Below, one piece after another: positions 40,000 through 49,762 of a stretch of DNA of 64,000 nucleotides (position 1 is the first letter of the stretch; every line of letters begins with the position of its first letter). The position numbers were made by a program, and so were the translations under genes. Under the pieces are notes generated by a model, which made no database searches, was not told where the DNA came from, and saw only the letters and a program-made list of their open reading frames with translations. This DNA is from Mycolicibacter kumamotonensis (GTDB taxonomy: Bacteria > Actinomycetota > Actinomycetes > Mycobacteriales > Mycobacteriaceae): contig NZ_MVHU01000001.1 in the NCBI RefSeq assembly GCF_002086285.1, positions 62,001 through 126,000 on the forward strand, in the 5' to 3' direction.

Positions 40000-41153
40000 C
40001 GGACCGCGCCGCGGTGCTCGCGCAACACCCCGGTCAGCACCCGGCCGGCCAGCTCGAGGTCGTCGGCGGTCAGCGACGCGCGCGCGGTCAGGCGCAGGCG
40101 CGACGTTCCGGCTGGCACCGTGGGCGGCCGGAAGCAGCCCACCCGCACCCCGGCGTCCAGGCAGGCGGTCGCGGCGGCCACCGCCACCTCGGCGTCGCCG
40201 AGGATCACCGAGACCACAGCGGACTCCGGCCGTTCGGACACACCGCAGATCCCGGCCAGCGTGCGGGCATGGCGCAACACGTCGGTGGCGCGCGACGGCT
40301 CGCTGGCCAGCACGTTTAGGGCGGCCGACGCGGCGCCGAGGGCCGCGGGGGCCAGCCCGGTGTCGAAGATGAAGGTCCGTGCGGAGTCGATCAGGTGGTC
40401 GCGTACCGCGGCCGGCCCCAGAACCGCGCCGCCCTGGCTGCCCAGCGCCTTGGACAACGTCGTCGTCATCACCACATCGGGGGCCCCGGCCAGCCCGGCC
40501 TCGTGCAGCAGCCCGCGGCCGCCCTGACCGCGCACCCCGAGCCCGTGCGCCTCATCGACGATCAGCAGCGCACCGTGGCGGCGGCACACCTGGTGCAGCT
40601 CGCGCAGCGGGGCCAGCGCGCCGTCCGCGCTGAACACCGATTCGGTGAGTACGACGGCGCGCTCCTCATCGCGGTCGGCCAAGGCCGCTGCGACCGCGTC
40701 GAGGTCTCGGTGCGGCGTGATAACCACCCGCGCCCGGGACAGCCGGCAGGCGTCGACCAGCGATGCGTGGGAGTAGGCGTCGGAGACCAGCAGCGAGCCC
40801 GGACCGGACAGGCTGACGACCGCACCCAAGTTGGCGGTGTACCCCGAGGAGAACACCAAACCGGCTGGGGCACCGACAAAGTCGGCCAGCTGCTGCTCGA
40901 AGTGCTGGTGCAGCTCGGTGTTGCCGGTCACCAACCGGGAACCACCGGCACCGCCACCCCAGGTGTGCAACGCCTCGACTCCACCGGCGATGACGGCGGG
41001 GTGTGTCGACAGGCCGAGGTAGTCGTTGGAGGCCAGATCCAGCTCGGTGGCGACGGCCGGCCGCACCCGCAGTGAACGCCGCAGCCCGGCCTGCAGACGC
41101 CGCTGTTCCACCTCGGCCAGCCAGGCCAGCGGCGACAGCTCCGTGCGGGTCAC
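39996..41153 (-). CDS. bioF: 8-amino-7-oxononanoate synthase
   Basis: PLP enzyme condensing pimeloyl thioester with alanine. The 385-residue product has [47 protein letters not shown] and the PLP lysine in [15 protein letters not shown] 41153 is supported by AAGGAG about 8 nt upstream. A BioQ palindrome with its own -10-like TAACCT lies upstream, so bioF-bioD can be transcribed independently of bioA. Confidence 0.97.
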   Translation of the reverse strand: MTRTELSPLAWLAEVEQRRLQAGLRRSLRVRPAVATELDLASNDYLGLSTHPAVIAGGVEALHTWGGGAGGSRLVTGNTELHQHFEQQLADFVGAPAGLVFSSGYTANLGAVVSLSGPGSLLVSDAYSHASLVDACRLSRARVVITPHRDLDAVAAALADRDEERAVVLTESVFSADGALAPLRELHQVCRRHGALLIVDEAHGLGVRGQGGRGLLHEAGLAGAPDVVMTTTLSKALGSQGGAVLGPAAVRDHLIDSARTFIFDTGLAPAALGAASAALNVLASEPSRATDVLRHARTLAGICGVSERPESAVVSVILGDAEVAVAAATACLDAGVRVGCFRPPTVPAGTSRLRLTARASLTADDLELAGRVLTGVLREHRGAVR

Positions 41154-41175
41154 GCTGTGCTCCTTCGACGACGGT

Positions 41176-41188
41176 TGAACACCGTTCA
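41176..41188. promoter_or_regulatory. Second BioQ operator, at the bioA stop / upstream of bioF
   Basis: Perfect palindrome TGAAC-ACC-GTTCA (the complement of the 38215 site). Its last three bases are the bioA stop codon on the minus strand. On the minus strand TAACCT (41193 to 41188) precedes it, exactly as at bioB. This marks an internal BioQ-controlled promoter for bioF and bioD within the bioA-bioF junction. Confidence 0.85.
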
Positions 41189-42478
41189 GGTTAAGGCACG
41201 CACCACACCGACCATCGCGGCGCCGATCCGGGCGATCTCGTCGGCGGTACAGATGTAAGGCGGCATCGCATAAACCAGGTTGCGGAACGGGCGCAGCCAT
41301 ACCCCCTGCGCCAGCGCGGCGGGCGTGGCCACTGCCAGGTCCACCGGCCGGTCGCACTCGATGACCCCGATGGCGCCGCACACTCGCACGTCGGCGACGC
41401 CGGGCAGGTCACGGGCCGGCTCCAGGGCGGCGGCCAGCCCGGAACCGATCCCGGCCACGCAGGAGCGCCAGTCCTGGCCCAGCAGCAGTTCGGTGCTGGC
41501 CACCGAGACCGCGCAGGCCAGCGGGTTGGCCATGAAGGTGGGGCCGTGCATCAGTGCGCCGGCCTCCCCGCCGCTGATGGTGTGGGCGATCTCGGTGCTG
41601 CACAGGGTGGCGGCCAGGCTGAGGTAGCCACCGGTCATGGCCTTGCCGACGCACATGATGTCGGGGCTGACGCCCACATGGTCTGCGGCGAAGAGCTCAC
41701 CGGTGCGGCCGAACCCGGTGGCGATCTCGTCGAAGACCAGCAGCACGCCGTGGCGGGTGCAGGCCTCGCGCAGATCCGCCAGGTAGCGCGGGTCATGAAA
41801 GCGCATCCCGCCGGCGCCCTGCACCACCGGCTCCACGACCACCGCCGCCAGCTCATCGCGGTGCTGTTCCAGCTGCGCCTCGAACGCGGCGCTGTAGGCC
41901 GGGTCGTAGTCGCGGGGCACCTGCGGGGCGAACACCTGCGCGGTCAAGACGTCGCGCCACAGCGAATGCATGCCGCCCTCGGGGTCGCAGATGCTCATCG
42001 GGGTGAACGTGTCGCCGTGGTAGCCGCCGCGCCAGGTCATCAGCCGGTGCTTGCCGGGACGTCCGCGGGCGCGCCAGTACTGCAGCGCCATCTTCACCGC
42101 GACCTCCACCGCCACCGAACCGGAGTCGGAGAAGAACACCGTGTCGAGCCCGGATGGGGTGATGTCGACCAGCAGCCGGGCCAGCCGCGCGGCGGGTTCG
42201 TGGGTGAGCCCGCCGAACATGACGTGGTTCATGGTGGCCAGTTGCGCGGTCATCGCGGCGTCCAGGCTCGGGTGACCGTGGCCGTGGATCGCGGTCCACC
42301 AGGAGCTCATGGCATCGATCACGTCGACCGGTGCGTCGTCGACGATCAGGGTCAGGTATGTGCCGCGGGCGGCCACCGCCACCGTCGGGGCGAGCGTCTG
42401 GGTGCCGATCGTGCTGTAGGGGTGCCACAGGTGGGCGGTGTCGATGGCGCTGATCTGCTCGGGAGTCAACGCGGCCAT
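41186..42478 (-). CDS. bioA: Adenosylmethionine-8-amino-7-oxononanoate aminotransferase
   Basis: PLP aminotransferase using S-adenosylmethionine as amino donor to make DAPA. The 430-residue product has [60 protein letters not shown], and the PLP lysine in [17 protein letters not shown] 42478 gives the family N-terminus; the frame is open upstream but not conserved. A near-palindrome sits upstream at 42510-42525. Confidence 0.97.
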   Translation of the reverse strand: MAALTPEQISAIDTAHLWHPYSTIGTQTLAPTVAVAARGTYLTLIVDDAPVDVIDAMSSWWTAIHGHGHPSLDAAMTAQLATMNHVMFGGLTHEPAARLARLLVDITPSGLDTVFFSDSGSVAVEVAVKMALQYWRARGRPGKHRLMTWRGGYHGDTFTPMSICDPEGGMHSLWRDVLTAQVFAPQVPRDYDPAYSAAFEAQLEQHRDELAAVVVEPVVQGAGGMRFHDPRYLADLREACTRHGVLLVFDEIATGFGRTGELFAADHVGVSPDIMCVGKAMTGGYLSLAATLCSTEIAHTISGGEAGALMHGPTFMANPLACAVSVASTELLLGQDWRSCVAGIGSGLAAALEPARDLPGVADVRVCGAIGVIECDRPVDLAVATPAALAQGVWLRPFRNLVYAMPPYICTADEIARIGAAMVGVVRALT

Positions 42479-42509
42479 GACTGACGACAGTAATGCCGGC
42501 GGGTACGGC

Positions 42510-42525
42510 GTAACCGTTCGGTCAC
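42510..42525. promoter_or_regulatory. Near-palindrome upstream of bioA
   Basis: GTAACCGTTCGGTCAC is an imperfect inverted repeat (core ACCG/CGGT) 32-47 nt before the bioA start. It does not fit the TGAAC-N3-GTTCA BioQ box of the other two sites. It could be a weak regulator site or chance. The rest of the 160-nt bioA-ripD gap holds one -10-like TAGGCT (42575-42580) facing ripD and nothing else I recognise. Confidence 0.3.
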
Positions 42526-42638
42526 AGGTTGCGGAATTTCTCACCAGCCGCGGCGCAAGCAGCGTAAGCGCCGGTAGGCTATGTGACAGAAGTGGCGAAT
42601 GATGCTGCTGTGGTAAACGACCCGAGAAGGGGGTTCCG

Positions 42639-43256
42639 ATGAAACGCGTCTGTGCCACCGCGATCGCACTGGCTGCGGCCTTGGCCCCGGCGCTGAGCGC
42701 CGCCGGACCCGCCGGCGCCGACCCGATCTCGCAATCCGGTCAAAGCCCACTCATCGACCGGGTGATCCAGCGCGCGCTGTCGCAGCGCGGGGTGCCCTAC
42801 GTCTACGGCGGCGGGGACGTCTCCGGCCCCACCAACAGTGCCCGGGCCAGGGCCGCCACCACCCGCAGCGCCCTGACCGATGTCTCGGGCCGCACCGGCC
42901 TCCCGGGCGGCACCGCCGCCGCTCCCGGTCTGCCGGGAATGCCGATGGCGCCCACCGCGGACATCCCGGACACCACCACCGTCGGATTCGACGCCTCCGG
43001 CCTGATCCAGTACGCGTTCGCCGGCGCCGGGATCAAGATGCCGCGCACCTCCGGCGAGCAGTGCAGCGTCGGGCAGAAGGTCCCGCCGGCGCAGGCCCGT
43101 CCCGGTGACCTGCTCTGCTACGGGCCGGGCGGCAGCCAGAGTGTCGCGCTGTACCTCGGCAACAACCAGATGATCGAGGGCACCAGCCCCGCGGTCACGG
43201 TCTCGCCGGCCCGCACCTCCAACATGGTTCCCTATTTGACCCGGGTGATTCCCTAG
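42639..43256 (+). CDS. ripD: RipD-like NlpC/P60 protein lacking catalytic Cys
   Basis: Secreted 205-residue protein with a Sec signal peptide (cleavage probably after AGPAGA, about residue 27). The NlpC/P60 fold is evident from [34 protein letters not shown] and [11 protein letters not shown]. The catalytic Cys of the usual DCSGL is Ala119 (GFDASGL) and the His position of the second motif is Ser168 (QSVALYLG). It should thus bind peptidoglycan without cleaving it, as known for M. tuberculosis RipD. An Ala/Gly/Pro-rich insertion (about 65-112) replaces the short loop, and the proline-rich C-terminal tail of M. tuberculosis RipD is absent. Confidence 0.92.
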   Translation: MKRVCATAIALAAALAPALSAAGPAGADPISQSGQSPLIDRVIQRALSQRGVPYVYGGGDVSGPTNSARARAATTRSALTDVSGRTGLPGGTAAAPGLPGMPMAPTADIPDTTTVGFDASGLIQYAFAGAGIKMPRTSGEQCSVGQKVPPAQARPGDLLCYGPGGSQSVALYLGNNQMIEGTSPAVTVSPARTSNMVPYLTRVIP

Positions 43257-43326
43257 ACACCCGGTCGACGTCACAGCGATTGGAATGCGGTTTCGCCAGT
43301 CCCGTTAGGTAGATTATCGGGCGATC

Positions 43327-45537
43327 ATGATTGCCCTGTCCCCGCCGCGACCGGCGGCAACACCTGCTGCGGCACCCGCTTCCGGATCCGGTCCGGCGCC
43401 GGGGTCGGTCGCCGCGATGGGAACCCGTAAAACGGGGTTCTACCGCCACGACCTCGACGGGCTGCGTGGCATCGCGATCGCGTTGGTGGCGGTGTTCCAT
43501 GTCTGGTTCGGGCGGGTGTCCGGCGGGGTGGATGTCTTCCTGGCGCTGTCCGGATTCTTCTTCGGCGGCAAGCTGCTGCGGGTCGCGCTGAACCCGTCCT
43601 CGTCGCTGTCACCGGTGCCGGACCTGATCCGGCTGGTTCGCCGGCTGCTGCCCGCCCTGGTGGTGGTGCTGGCCGGCTGCGCGGCGCTGACCATCTGGAT
43701 TCAGCCGCAGACCCGCTGGGAGACCTTCGCCGACCAGAGCCTGGCCAGCCTCGGCTACTACCAGAACTGGGAATTGGCCCGCACCGCCTCGGATTACCTG
43801 CGCGCCGGTGAGGCGGTCAGTCCGCTGCAGCACATCTGGTCGATGTCGGTGCAGGGCCAGTTCTACCTCAGCTTCCTGCTGCTGATCTTCGGCTTCGCGT
43901 ACGCCTTCCGGCGCCTGCTGCGCACCCGCCTGCGCTCCGCCTTCGTGGTGCTGCTCACCGCGCTGACCGTGGCGTCGTTCTGGTACGCGATCGTCGCGCA
44001 CCAGTCCAACCAGGCCCTGGCTTACTACAACAGCTTCGCCCGCGCCTGGGAACTGCTGCTGGGCGTGCTGGCCGGGGCGCTCATCCCCTACATCCGCTGG
44101 CCGATGTGGCTGCGAACCGCGGTGGCCACCCTGGCGCTGGCGGCGATCCTGAGCTGCGGCGCGCTGATCGAAGGCGTGCAGGAGTTCCCCGGCCCCTGGG
44201 CGCTGGTGCCGGTCGGCGCCACGGTGGCACTCATCCTGGCCGGGGCCAACCGGCACGCCCACCCGAGCACCAACGGAAAACTGCCGTGGCCCAACCGGTG
44301 GCTGGCCGCCGGGCCGCTGGTGACGCTGGGGGCGATGGCGTACTCGCTGTACCTGTGGCACTGGCCGTTGCTGATCTTCTGGTTGTCCTACACCGGCCAC
44401 CGGCATGCCTCGGTGCTCGAAGGCGCGGGCATTTTGCTGCTATCCGGCGTGCTGGCCTACCTGACCACCCGGCTGGTCGAGGACCCGTTGCGCTACCGTG
44501 CGCCGGCCGGAGCCGGCCCGACTCCGGTGCTGACCATTCCGTGGCGCAAGCCGTCGGCGGGCTGGTGGAAACGGCCGACTCTGGCGCTGGGTTCGACGGT
44601 GGTGCTGCTGGGTGTGGCCCTGACCGCAACCTCGTTCACCTGGCGCGAACACGTCACCGTTCAGCGCGCCAGCGGCACGGAGCTGGCCAAGCTCAGCAAG
44701 GACGACTACCCGGGTGCCCGCGCTCTGATCAAGCATCAGCGAGTGCCCAAGCTGCGGATGCGGCCCACCATCCTGGAGGCCAAGAAGGATCTGCCGCGCT
44801 CCACCCGGGACGGGTGCATCAGCACCTTCACCAACCCGGCCTTGATCAACTGCACCTACGGTGACCCGGAGGCCACCCGAACCGTCGCGCTGGCCGGCGG
44901 ATCGCATGCCGAACACTGGCTGCCCGCCCTGGACATCCTGGGCCAGAAGCATCACTTCAAGGTGGTGACCTACCTCAAGATGGGCTGCCCGTTGTCCACC
45001 GAGAAGGTGCCGCTGATCATGGGCAACAACGCGCCCTATCCGCAGTGCTACGAGTGGGTGGGCAAGACGATGGACAGGTTGATCGCCGACCACCCGGACT
45101 TCGTGTTCACCACCGCCACCCGGCCGTGGAACATCAAACCCGGCGACGTGATGCCGGGAACCTACATCGGTATCTGGAAAAAGTTGTCGGAGCACAAGAT
45201 CCCGATTCTCGGGGTGCGTGACACACCGTGGCTGGTGCGTGACGGTCAACCGTTCCAGCCCGCGGACTGTCTGGCCTCCGGGGGTGACGCGGTGTCCTGC
45301 GGCATCAAACGCTCCGAGGTTCTCGTCGACCGCAATCCCACCCTCGATTTCGTCGAGCGGTTCCCGCTGCTCAAGCCGCTGGATCTGTCCGATGCGGTGT
45401 GCGACAAAGAGATCTGTCGCGCCGTGGAGGGCAATGTGTTGATCTATCACGATTCCCACCACCTGTCGGCCACCTACATGCGCACGATGACCGGCGAACT
45501 CGGCCGGCAGATGGGTCCGGCCACCGGATGGTGGTGA
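43327..45537 (+). CDS. Acyltransferase-3 / SGNH fusion membrane protein (Rv1565c-like)
   Basis: A 736-residue OafA-type protein. An N-terminal acyltransferase-3 domain of about ten helices starts at YRHDLDGLRGIAIALVAVFH (catalytic-type His). After helix 11 (about residue 430) comes an extracytoplasmic SGNH domain with GGSHAEHW as the serine block and YHDSHHLS as the Asp/His block. Such proteins O-acylate cell-envelope glycans. The first 30 residues are Pro/Ala-rich; ATG at 43417 is an alternative start. The substrate is unknown. It overlaps treX by 10 nt. Confidence 0.93.
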   Translation: MIALSPPRPAATPAAAPASGSGPAPGSVAAMGTRKTGFYRHDLDGLRGIAIALVAVFHVWFGRVSGGVDVFLALSGFFFGGKLLRVALNPSSSLSPVPDLIRLVRRLLPALVVVLAGCAALTIWIQPQTRWETFADQSLASLGYYQNWELARTASDYLRAGEAVSPLQHIWSMSVQGQFYLSFLLLIFGFAYAFRRLLRTRLRSAFVVLLTALTVASFWYAIVAHQSNQALAYYNSFARAWELLLGVLAGALIPYIRWPMWLRTAVATLALAAILSCGALIEGVQEFPGPWALVPVGATVALILAGANRHAHPSTNGKLPWPNRWLAAGPLVTLGAMAYSLYLWHWPLLIFWLSYTGHRHASVLEGAGILLLSGVLAYLTTRLVEDPLRYRAPAGAGPTPVLTIPWRKPSAGWWKRPTLALGSTVVLLGVALTATSFTWREHVTVQRASGTELAKLSKDDYPGARALIKHQRVPKLRMRPTILEAKKDLPRSTRDGCISTFTNPALINCTYGDPEATRTVALAGGSHAEHWLPALDILGQKHHFKVVTYLKMGCPLSTEKVPLIMGNNAPYPQCYEWVGKTMDRLIADHPDFVFTTATRPWNIKPGDVMPGTYIGIWKKLSEHKIPILGVRDTPWLVRDGQPFQPADCLASGGDAVSCGIKRSEVLVDRNPTLDFVERFPLLKPLDLSDAVCDKEICRAVEGNVLIYHDSHHLSATYMRTMTGELGRQMGPATGWW

Positions 45538-47666
45538 GCCCGGTCCCCGCGGTCTGGCCCGGCCACAGTTACCCCCTTGGCGCTGTCTACGACGGAGCCG
45601 GAACCAACTTCGCGGTGTTCTCCGAGGTCGCCGAGCGCGTCGAGCTGTGCCTGATCGACGACACCGACAACACCGAGACCCGGATCGGTCTCGACGAGGT
45701 GGACGGCTATATCTGGCACGCTTATCTGCCCGGTGTCGGGCCGGGCCAGCATTACGGGTTCCGGGTGCATGGGCCGTTCGACCCTGCCGCGGGGCACCGC
45801 TGCGACCCCGGCAAGCTGCTGCTGGACCCGTACGGCAAGGCCTTCAACGGCGATTTCGATTTCGGTCCGGAGCTGTTCTCCTACGACCTGAACGACCCCG
45901 AGAGTTCCGGCCCTCCCCCGGCGCTCGATTCAGTGGGGCACACCATGACCAGCGTGGTGATCAACCCGTTCTTCGACTGGGCCTCCGACCGCTCGCCGCG
46001 CACCCCCTACCACGAGACGATCATCTACGAGGCCCACGTCAAGGGCATGACCCAGACCCACCCCGGGATACCGGAAGAGTTGCGCGGCACCTACGCCGGG
46101 CTGGCGCATCCGGTGATCATCGAGCATCTGAAATCGCTGAGCGTGACCGCGATCGAGCTCATGCCGGTGCACCAGTTCCTGCACGATCACCGTCTGCTGC
46201 AGTTGGGGCTGCGGAACTACTGGGGCTACAACACATTCGGATTCTTCGCGCCGCACAGCTCCTACGCTGCCAGCCGCCAGGCCGGCGGGGCGGTGGCAGA
46301 GTTCAAGGCGATGGTGCGAACCTTCCACCAGGCGGGCATCGAGGTCATCCTCGACGTGGTCTACAACCACACCGCCGAAGGCAACCACCTGGGCCCCACG
46401 ATCAACTTCCGCGGCATCGACAACGCCGCCTACTACCGGCTCGATGAGGACGATCTACGGCACTACACCGACTACACGGGCACCGGCAACAGCCTCAACG
46501 CCCGCCACCCGCACACCCTGCAGCTGATCATGGACTCACTGCGCTACTGGGTGACCGAGATGCACGTCGACGGATTCCGTTTCGACCTCGCCTCGACGCT
46601 GGCCCGGGAACTGCACGACGTCGATCGCCTCTCCGCGTTCTTCGATCTGGTGCAGCAGGATCCGGTGGTCAGCCAGGTCAAGCTGATCGCCGAGCCGTGG
46701 GATGTCGGTGAAGGCGGCTATCAGGTGGGCAATTTCCCCGGCCTGTGGACAGAGTGGAACGGCAAGTACCGCGACACCGTCCGCGACTATTGGCGCGGCG
46801 AACCGGAGACCCTGGGCGAGTTCGCCTCCCGGTTGACCGGTTCCTCGGATTTGTACGAGGCGACCGGCCGGCGGCCCAGCGCCAGCATCAACTTCGTCAC
46901 CTGCCATGACGGTTTCACGCTGGCAGATCTGGTGTCCTACAACGAGAAACACAACGAAGCCAACGGTGAGGACAACCGCGACGGCGAAAGCTACAACCGG
47001 TCGTGGAACTGCGGTGTCGAGGGGCCGACCGACGATCCCGCCATCCTGGCGTTGCGCGCGCACCAGGTCCGCAACATCATGGCCACCCTGCTGATCAGCC
47101 AGGGCACCCCGATGATCGCGCACGGCGACGAGATGGGCCGCAGCCAGCGCGGCAACAACAACGTCTACTGCCAGGACTCCGAGCTGTCCTGGATGGACTG
47201 GTCGCTGAGCGACAAGAACGCCGACCTGCTGGCGTTCACCCGGACGCTGACCGCCCTGCGCACCGCACACCCGGTGTTCCGCCGGCGCCGGTTCTTCGAC
47301 GGCCGGCCGATCCGCGGCGGCGACGAAGTGCGCGACATCGCCTGGCTGACGCCGGCCGCCCAGGAGATGACCCGGCAGGACTGGGACAGCGAATTCGGCA
47401 GGTGCGTCATGGTTTTCCTCAACGGCGAGGCACTGCCCGAACCCGATGCCCACGGCCGGCGCATCATCGACGACTCGTTTCTGCTGTGCTTCAACGCCGG
47501 GGAGACACCGCTGGACTTCGTCACCCCCAACGCCGAATACGCCCAAGGCTGGCAGGCGGTGATCGACACCGCCGATCCCACCGGCAGCACCGAACTCGAG
47601 GTCGAAGCCGGTCAGGCCGTGACCGTGACGGCACGCTCGCTGATCATCTTGTGCAAGAGCCGGTGA
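45528..47666 (+). CDS. treX: Glycogen debranching enzyme TreX/GlgX
   Basis: GH13 isoamylase-type enzyme hydrolysing alpha-1,6 branches; 712 residues. An N-terminal CBM48-like domain (PLGAVYDGAGTNFAVFSE) precedes the barrel. Catalytic regions are VILDVVYNHTAEG, HVDGFRFDLAS (nucleophile Asp), LIAEPWDVGEGG (acid/base Glu) and FVTCHDGFTLADL. Start ATG 45528 overlaps the acyltransferase end; GTG at 45534, with a 4-nt overlap, is equally plausible. In M. tuberculosis treY and treZ follow; here the next gene is convergent ilvA only 33 nt away, so the trehalose-forming partners are missing locally. Confidence 0.96.
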   Translation: MVVSPVPAVWPGHSYPLGAVYDGAGTNFAVFSEVAERVELCLIDDTDNTETRIGLDEVDGYIWHAYLPGVGPGQHYGFRVHGPFDPAAGHRCDPGKLLLDPYGKAFNGDFDFGPELFSYDLNDPESSGPPPALDSVGHTMTSVVINPFFDWASDRSPRTPYHETIIYEAHVKGMTQTHPGIPEELRGTYAGLAHPVIIEHLKSLSVTAIELMPVHQFLHDHRLLQLGLRNYWGYNTFGFFAPHSSYAASRQAGGAVAEFKAMVRTFHQAGIEVILDVVYNHTAEGNHLGPTINFRGIDNAAYYRLDEDDLRHYTDYTGTGNSLNARHPHTLQLIMDSLRYWVTEMHVDGFRFDLASTLARELHDVDRLSAFFDLVQQDPVVSQVKLIAEPWDVGEGGYQVGNFPGLWTEWNGKYRDTVRDYWRGEPETLGEFASRLTGSSDLYEATGRRPSASINFVTCHDGFTLADLVSYNEKHNEANGEDNRDGESYNRSWNCGVEGPTDDPAILALRAHQVRNIMATLLISQGTPMIAHGDEMGRSQRGNNNVYCQDSELSWMDWSLSDKNADLLAFTRTLTALRTAHPVFRRRRFFDGRPIRGGDEVRDIAWLTPAAQEMTRQDWDSEFGRCVMVFLNGEALPEPDAHGRRIIDDSFLLCFNAGETPLDFVTPNAEYAQGWQAVIDTADPTGSTELEVEAGQAVTVTARSLIILCKSR

Positions 47667-47699
47667 GCCACGTCGCCGTGCAGTTGCGCCGAACCGGGC

Positions 47700-48989
47700 T
47701 CAGAGCAGGTAGCGATACGCCGGCGACCCCGGCTCCAGGGGCTCGACGTGGACCTGCGAGGAGCGCATCCGGGCCAGCAGCCCGTCCAGATCCGCCGCCG
47801 ACCCCAGCTGAATCCCGACCAGGGCCTCGCCGGTCTCGCGGTTGTTGCGTTTGACGTACTCGAACAGGGTGACGTCGTCGCCGGGACCGAGCACCTCATC
47901 GAGGAACCGCCGCAGTGCACCCGGCTCCTGGGGAAAGTCGACCAGGAAATAGTGCTTGAGGCCCTGGTGCACCAGGGAGCGTTCCAAGATCTCGCCGTAA
48001 CGCGAGACGTCGTTGTTGCCGCCGGAGATCAGGCACACCACCGTGGAACCGGGGGTGATATCGGCCTCCAACAGGCCGGCGACCGAGAGCGCGCCCGCCG
48101 GTTCGGCGATGATCCCCTCGTTCTGATAGAGGTCGAGCATGGCGGTGCAGACCGCGCCCTCGTCGACGGTGGTGACCGAGACCATGTCGCCGGCGGCGGC
48201 CAGCGCGGCATAGGGCAGTGCCCCGGCCCGCTTGACGGCGGCGCCGTCGACGAATTGGTCGACGTGGTCGAGGGTCACCAATTCTCCGGCCGCCAGCGCG
48301 GCCATCATCGCGGCGGCTCCGGCGGGCTCGATGCCCAGCACCGCGCTGTCGGTGGTCCGCTCCGCCAGGTAGGTGGTGATGCCGGCGATGCAGCCGCCGC
48401 CGCCGACCGGAACCACCACCAGATCCGGTTCGCCGCCGAGTTGGTCGAGGATCTCGACGGCGATGGTGCCCTGACCGGCCATCGTCCGCAGGTCGTCGTA
48501 GGGCGGCACCAGGGTGGCGCCGGTGCGGGCCACATCGGCCAGTGCCGCCTCGGCGGCCAGGTCGTAGGTCGCCCCTCCGACGATCAGCTCGATGAAATCG
48601 CCGCCGTGATAGCGGATCCGGTCACGCTTCTGCTTCGGCGTCTTGGCGGGAACATAGACCCGGCCGCGGATGCCCAGCGAGCGGCAGGCGTAGGCGAACC
48701 CCTGCGCATGGTTGCCGGCCGACGAGCACACCACGCCTGCGGCCAGCTCCGCCTCGGTCAGCTGGACCAGTAGGTTGTAGGCGCCGCGCAGCTTGTAGGA
48801 CCGCACCGACATCAGGTCTTCGCGCTTGAGGTAGACGTTCGCGCCGGTGATGCTCGACAACCGGTCGCTGTACTGCAGCGGGGTGGGTGCGACCACGCCG
48901 GCGATTCGCTTGGCCGCCGCGTCGACATCGGCCGCCTTCAAGGGGCCGGAGTGGGGACCATTGCGGTTCTGGCGCAGTTCGGCGGACAC
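47700..48989 (-). CDS. ilvA: Threonine deaminase
   Basis: PLP enzyme converting threonine to 2-oxobutanoate, the first isoleucine step. The 429-residue product has the PLP lysine in SVRSYKLRGAYN, SSAGNHAQGFAYA, the glycine loop VVPVGGGGCIAG and LISGGNNDVSRY. A C-terminal ACT-like regulatory domain starts near KHYFLVDFPQEPGALRRFLD and is suited to isoleucine feedback. The length fits mycobacterial IlvA (Rv1559). Confidence 0.97.
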   Translation of the reverse strand: MSAELRQNRNGPHSGPLKAADVDAAAKRIAGVVAPTPLQYSDRLSSITGANVYLKREDLMSVRSYKLRGAYNLLVQLTEAELAAGVVCSSAGNHAQGFAYACRSLGIRGRVYVPAKTPKQKRDRIRYHGGDFIELIVGGATYDLAAEAALADVARTGATLVPPYDDLRTMAGQGTIAVEILDQLGGEPDLVVVPVGGGGCIAGITTYLAERTTDSAVLGIEPAGAAAMMAALAAGELVTLDHVDQFVDGAAVKRAGALPYAALAAAGDMVSVTTVDEGAVCTAMLDLYQNEGIIAEPAGALSVAGLLEADITPGSTVVCLISGGNNDVSRYGEILERSLVHQGLKHYFLVDFPQEPGALRRFLDEVLGPGDDVTLFEYVKRNNRETGEALVGIQLGSAADLDGLLARMRSSQVHVEPLEPGSPAYRYLL

Positions 48990-49017
48990 CGCAATATGGT
49001 GCCACCCAGCAGCGGCT

Positions 49018-49455
49018 TCAGCCCACCGGGGTCAGGACGAACACCGGGATCTGGCGGTTGGTCTTCTTCTGATAGTCGGCGTAGTCGGGGTAGGCGGCCA
49101 CCGCACGCTCCCACCACTGCGCTTTCTCATCGCCGAACACCTCACGGGCGTCGTAGTCCCCGCTGACCGTGCCGTCCTGCAGTTCGACCCGCGGATTCTT
49201 GGTGACGTTGTGGTACCAGACCGGGTGTTTCGGGGCGCCGCCGAGTGAGGCGACGATCGCGTACTGGCCCTCGTGTTCCACCCGCATCAGCGGGGTCTTG
49301 CGCAGCTTGCCGGTCTTGGCGCCGACCGTGGTCAGCAGCACGACGGGCATGCCTTTCATCGTGGTGCCCTCGGTGCCGCCGGAGTTCATGTACTGCTCGG
49401 CGTTCTCCCGGGACCAATCCCACGGGCTGGGTGCGTATTCTCCGCTCAATGGCAT
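49018..49455 (-). CDS. Ddn-family F420-dependent nitroreductase-like protein (Rv1558-like)
   Basis: A 145-residue split-barrel protein, near in text to Rv1558. The cofactor-binding core is [40 protein letters not shown] is the conserved active-site region shared with Ddn. The N-terminal [21 protein letters not shown] is typical of the Rv1558/Rv3547 group. It uses F420H2 in characterised relatives; substrate here unknown. It lies just upstream of ilvA on the same strand (28-nt gap), as in M. tuberculosis. Confidence 0.92.
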   Translation of the reverse strand: MPLSGEYAPSPWDWSRENAEQYMNSGGTEGTTMKGMPVVLLTTVGAKTGKLRKTPLMRVEHEGQYAIVASLGGAPKHPVWYHNVTKNPRVELQDGTVSGDYDAREVFGDEKAQWWERAVAAYPDYADYQKKTNRQIPVFVLTPVG

Positions 49456-49545
49456 GCCGTCAGCCTAGCGGGATGCCCCGACACGACGCCCCGACCATGA
49501 GATTTCGGCTAGCCCAACAATTGGTTATCGCGTACCGTTAACGCT

Positions 49546-49755
49546 ATGACCACCGCCGAGCGTCCCCCGCAGCAGGTAGTGATCGCGGGTGTGCCCTGGC
49601 CGGCTTACAAGGTGGTCGCGCTGGCAATCGGGCTGGTGACCCTGGTGGGCGTCGGCGCCGCCACCGCCAGTGCCGCGGCCGCTGTCTTGAGCGCGGCCGC
49701 CGTGTGCACCGCGGTGTGGCTGATCCTGGGCCCGCTGCTCCCGTCGCGCCGCTGA
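49546..49755 (+). CDS. Small two-helix membrane protein, unknown
   Basis: A 69-residue protein with a short polar start (MTTAERPPQQVVIAGVPWP) and two hydrophobic helices (about 22-42 and 45-63), ending LLPSRR. Not recognised. It is supported by TACCGT (49533-49538), a TANNNT -10 that ends exactly 7 nt before the ATG and predicts a leaderless mRNA. It is convergent with the DUF488 gene (7-nt gap). Confidence 0.6.
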   Translation: MTTAERPPQQVVIAGVPWPAYKVVALAIGLVTLVGVGAATASAAAAVLSAAAVCTAVWLILGPLLPSRR

Positions 49756-49762
49756 TCGGGGG

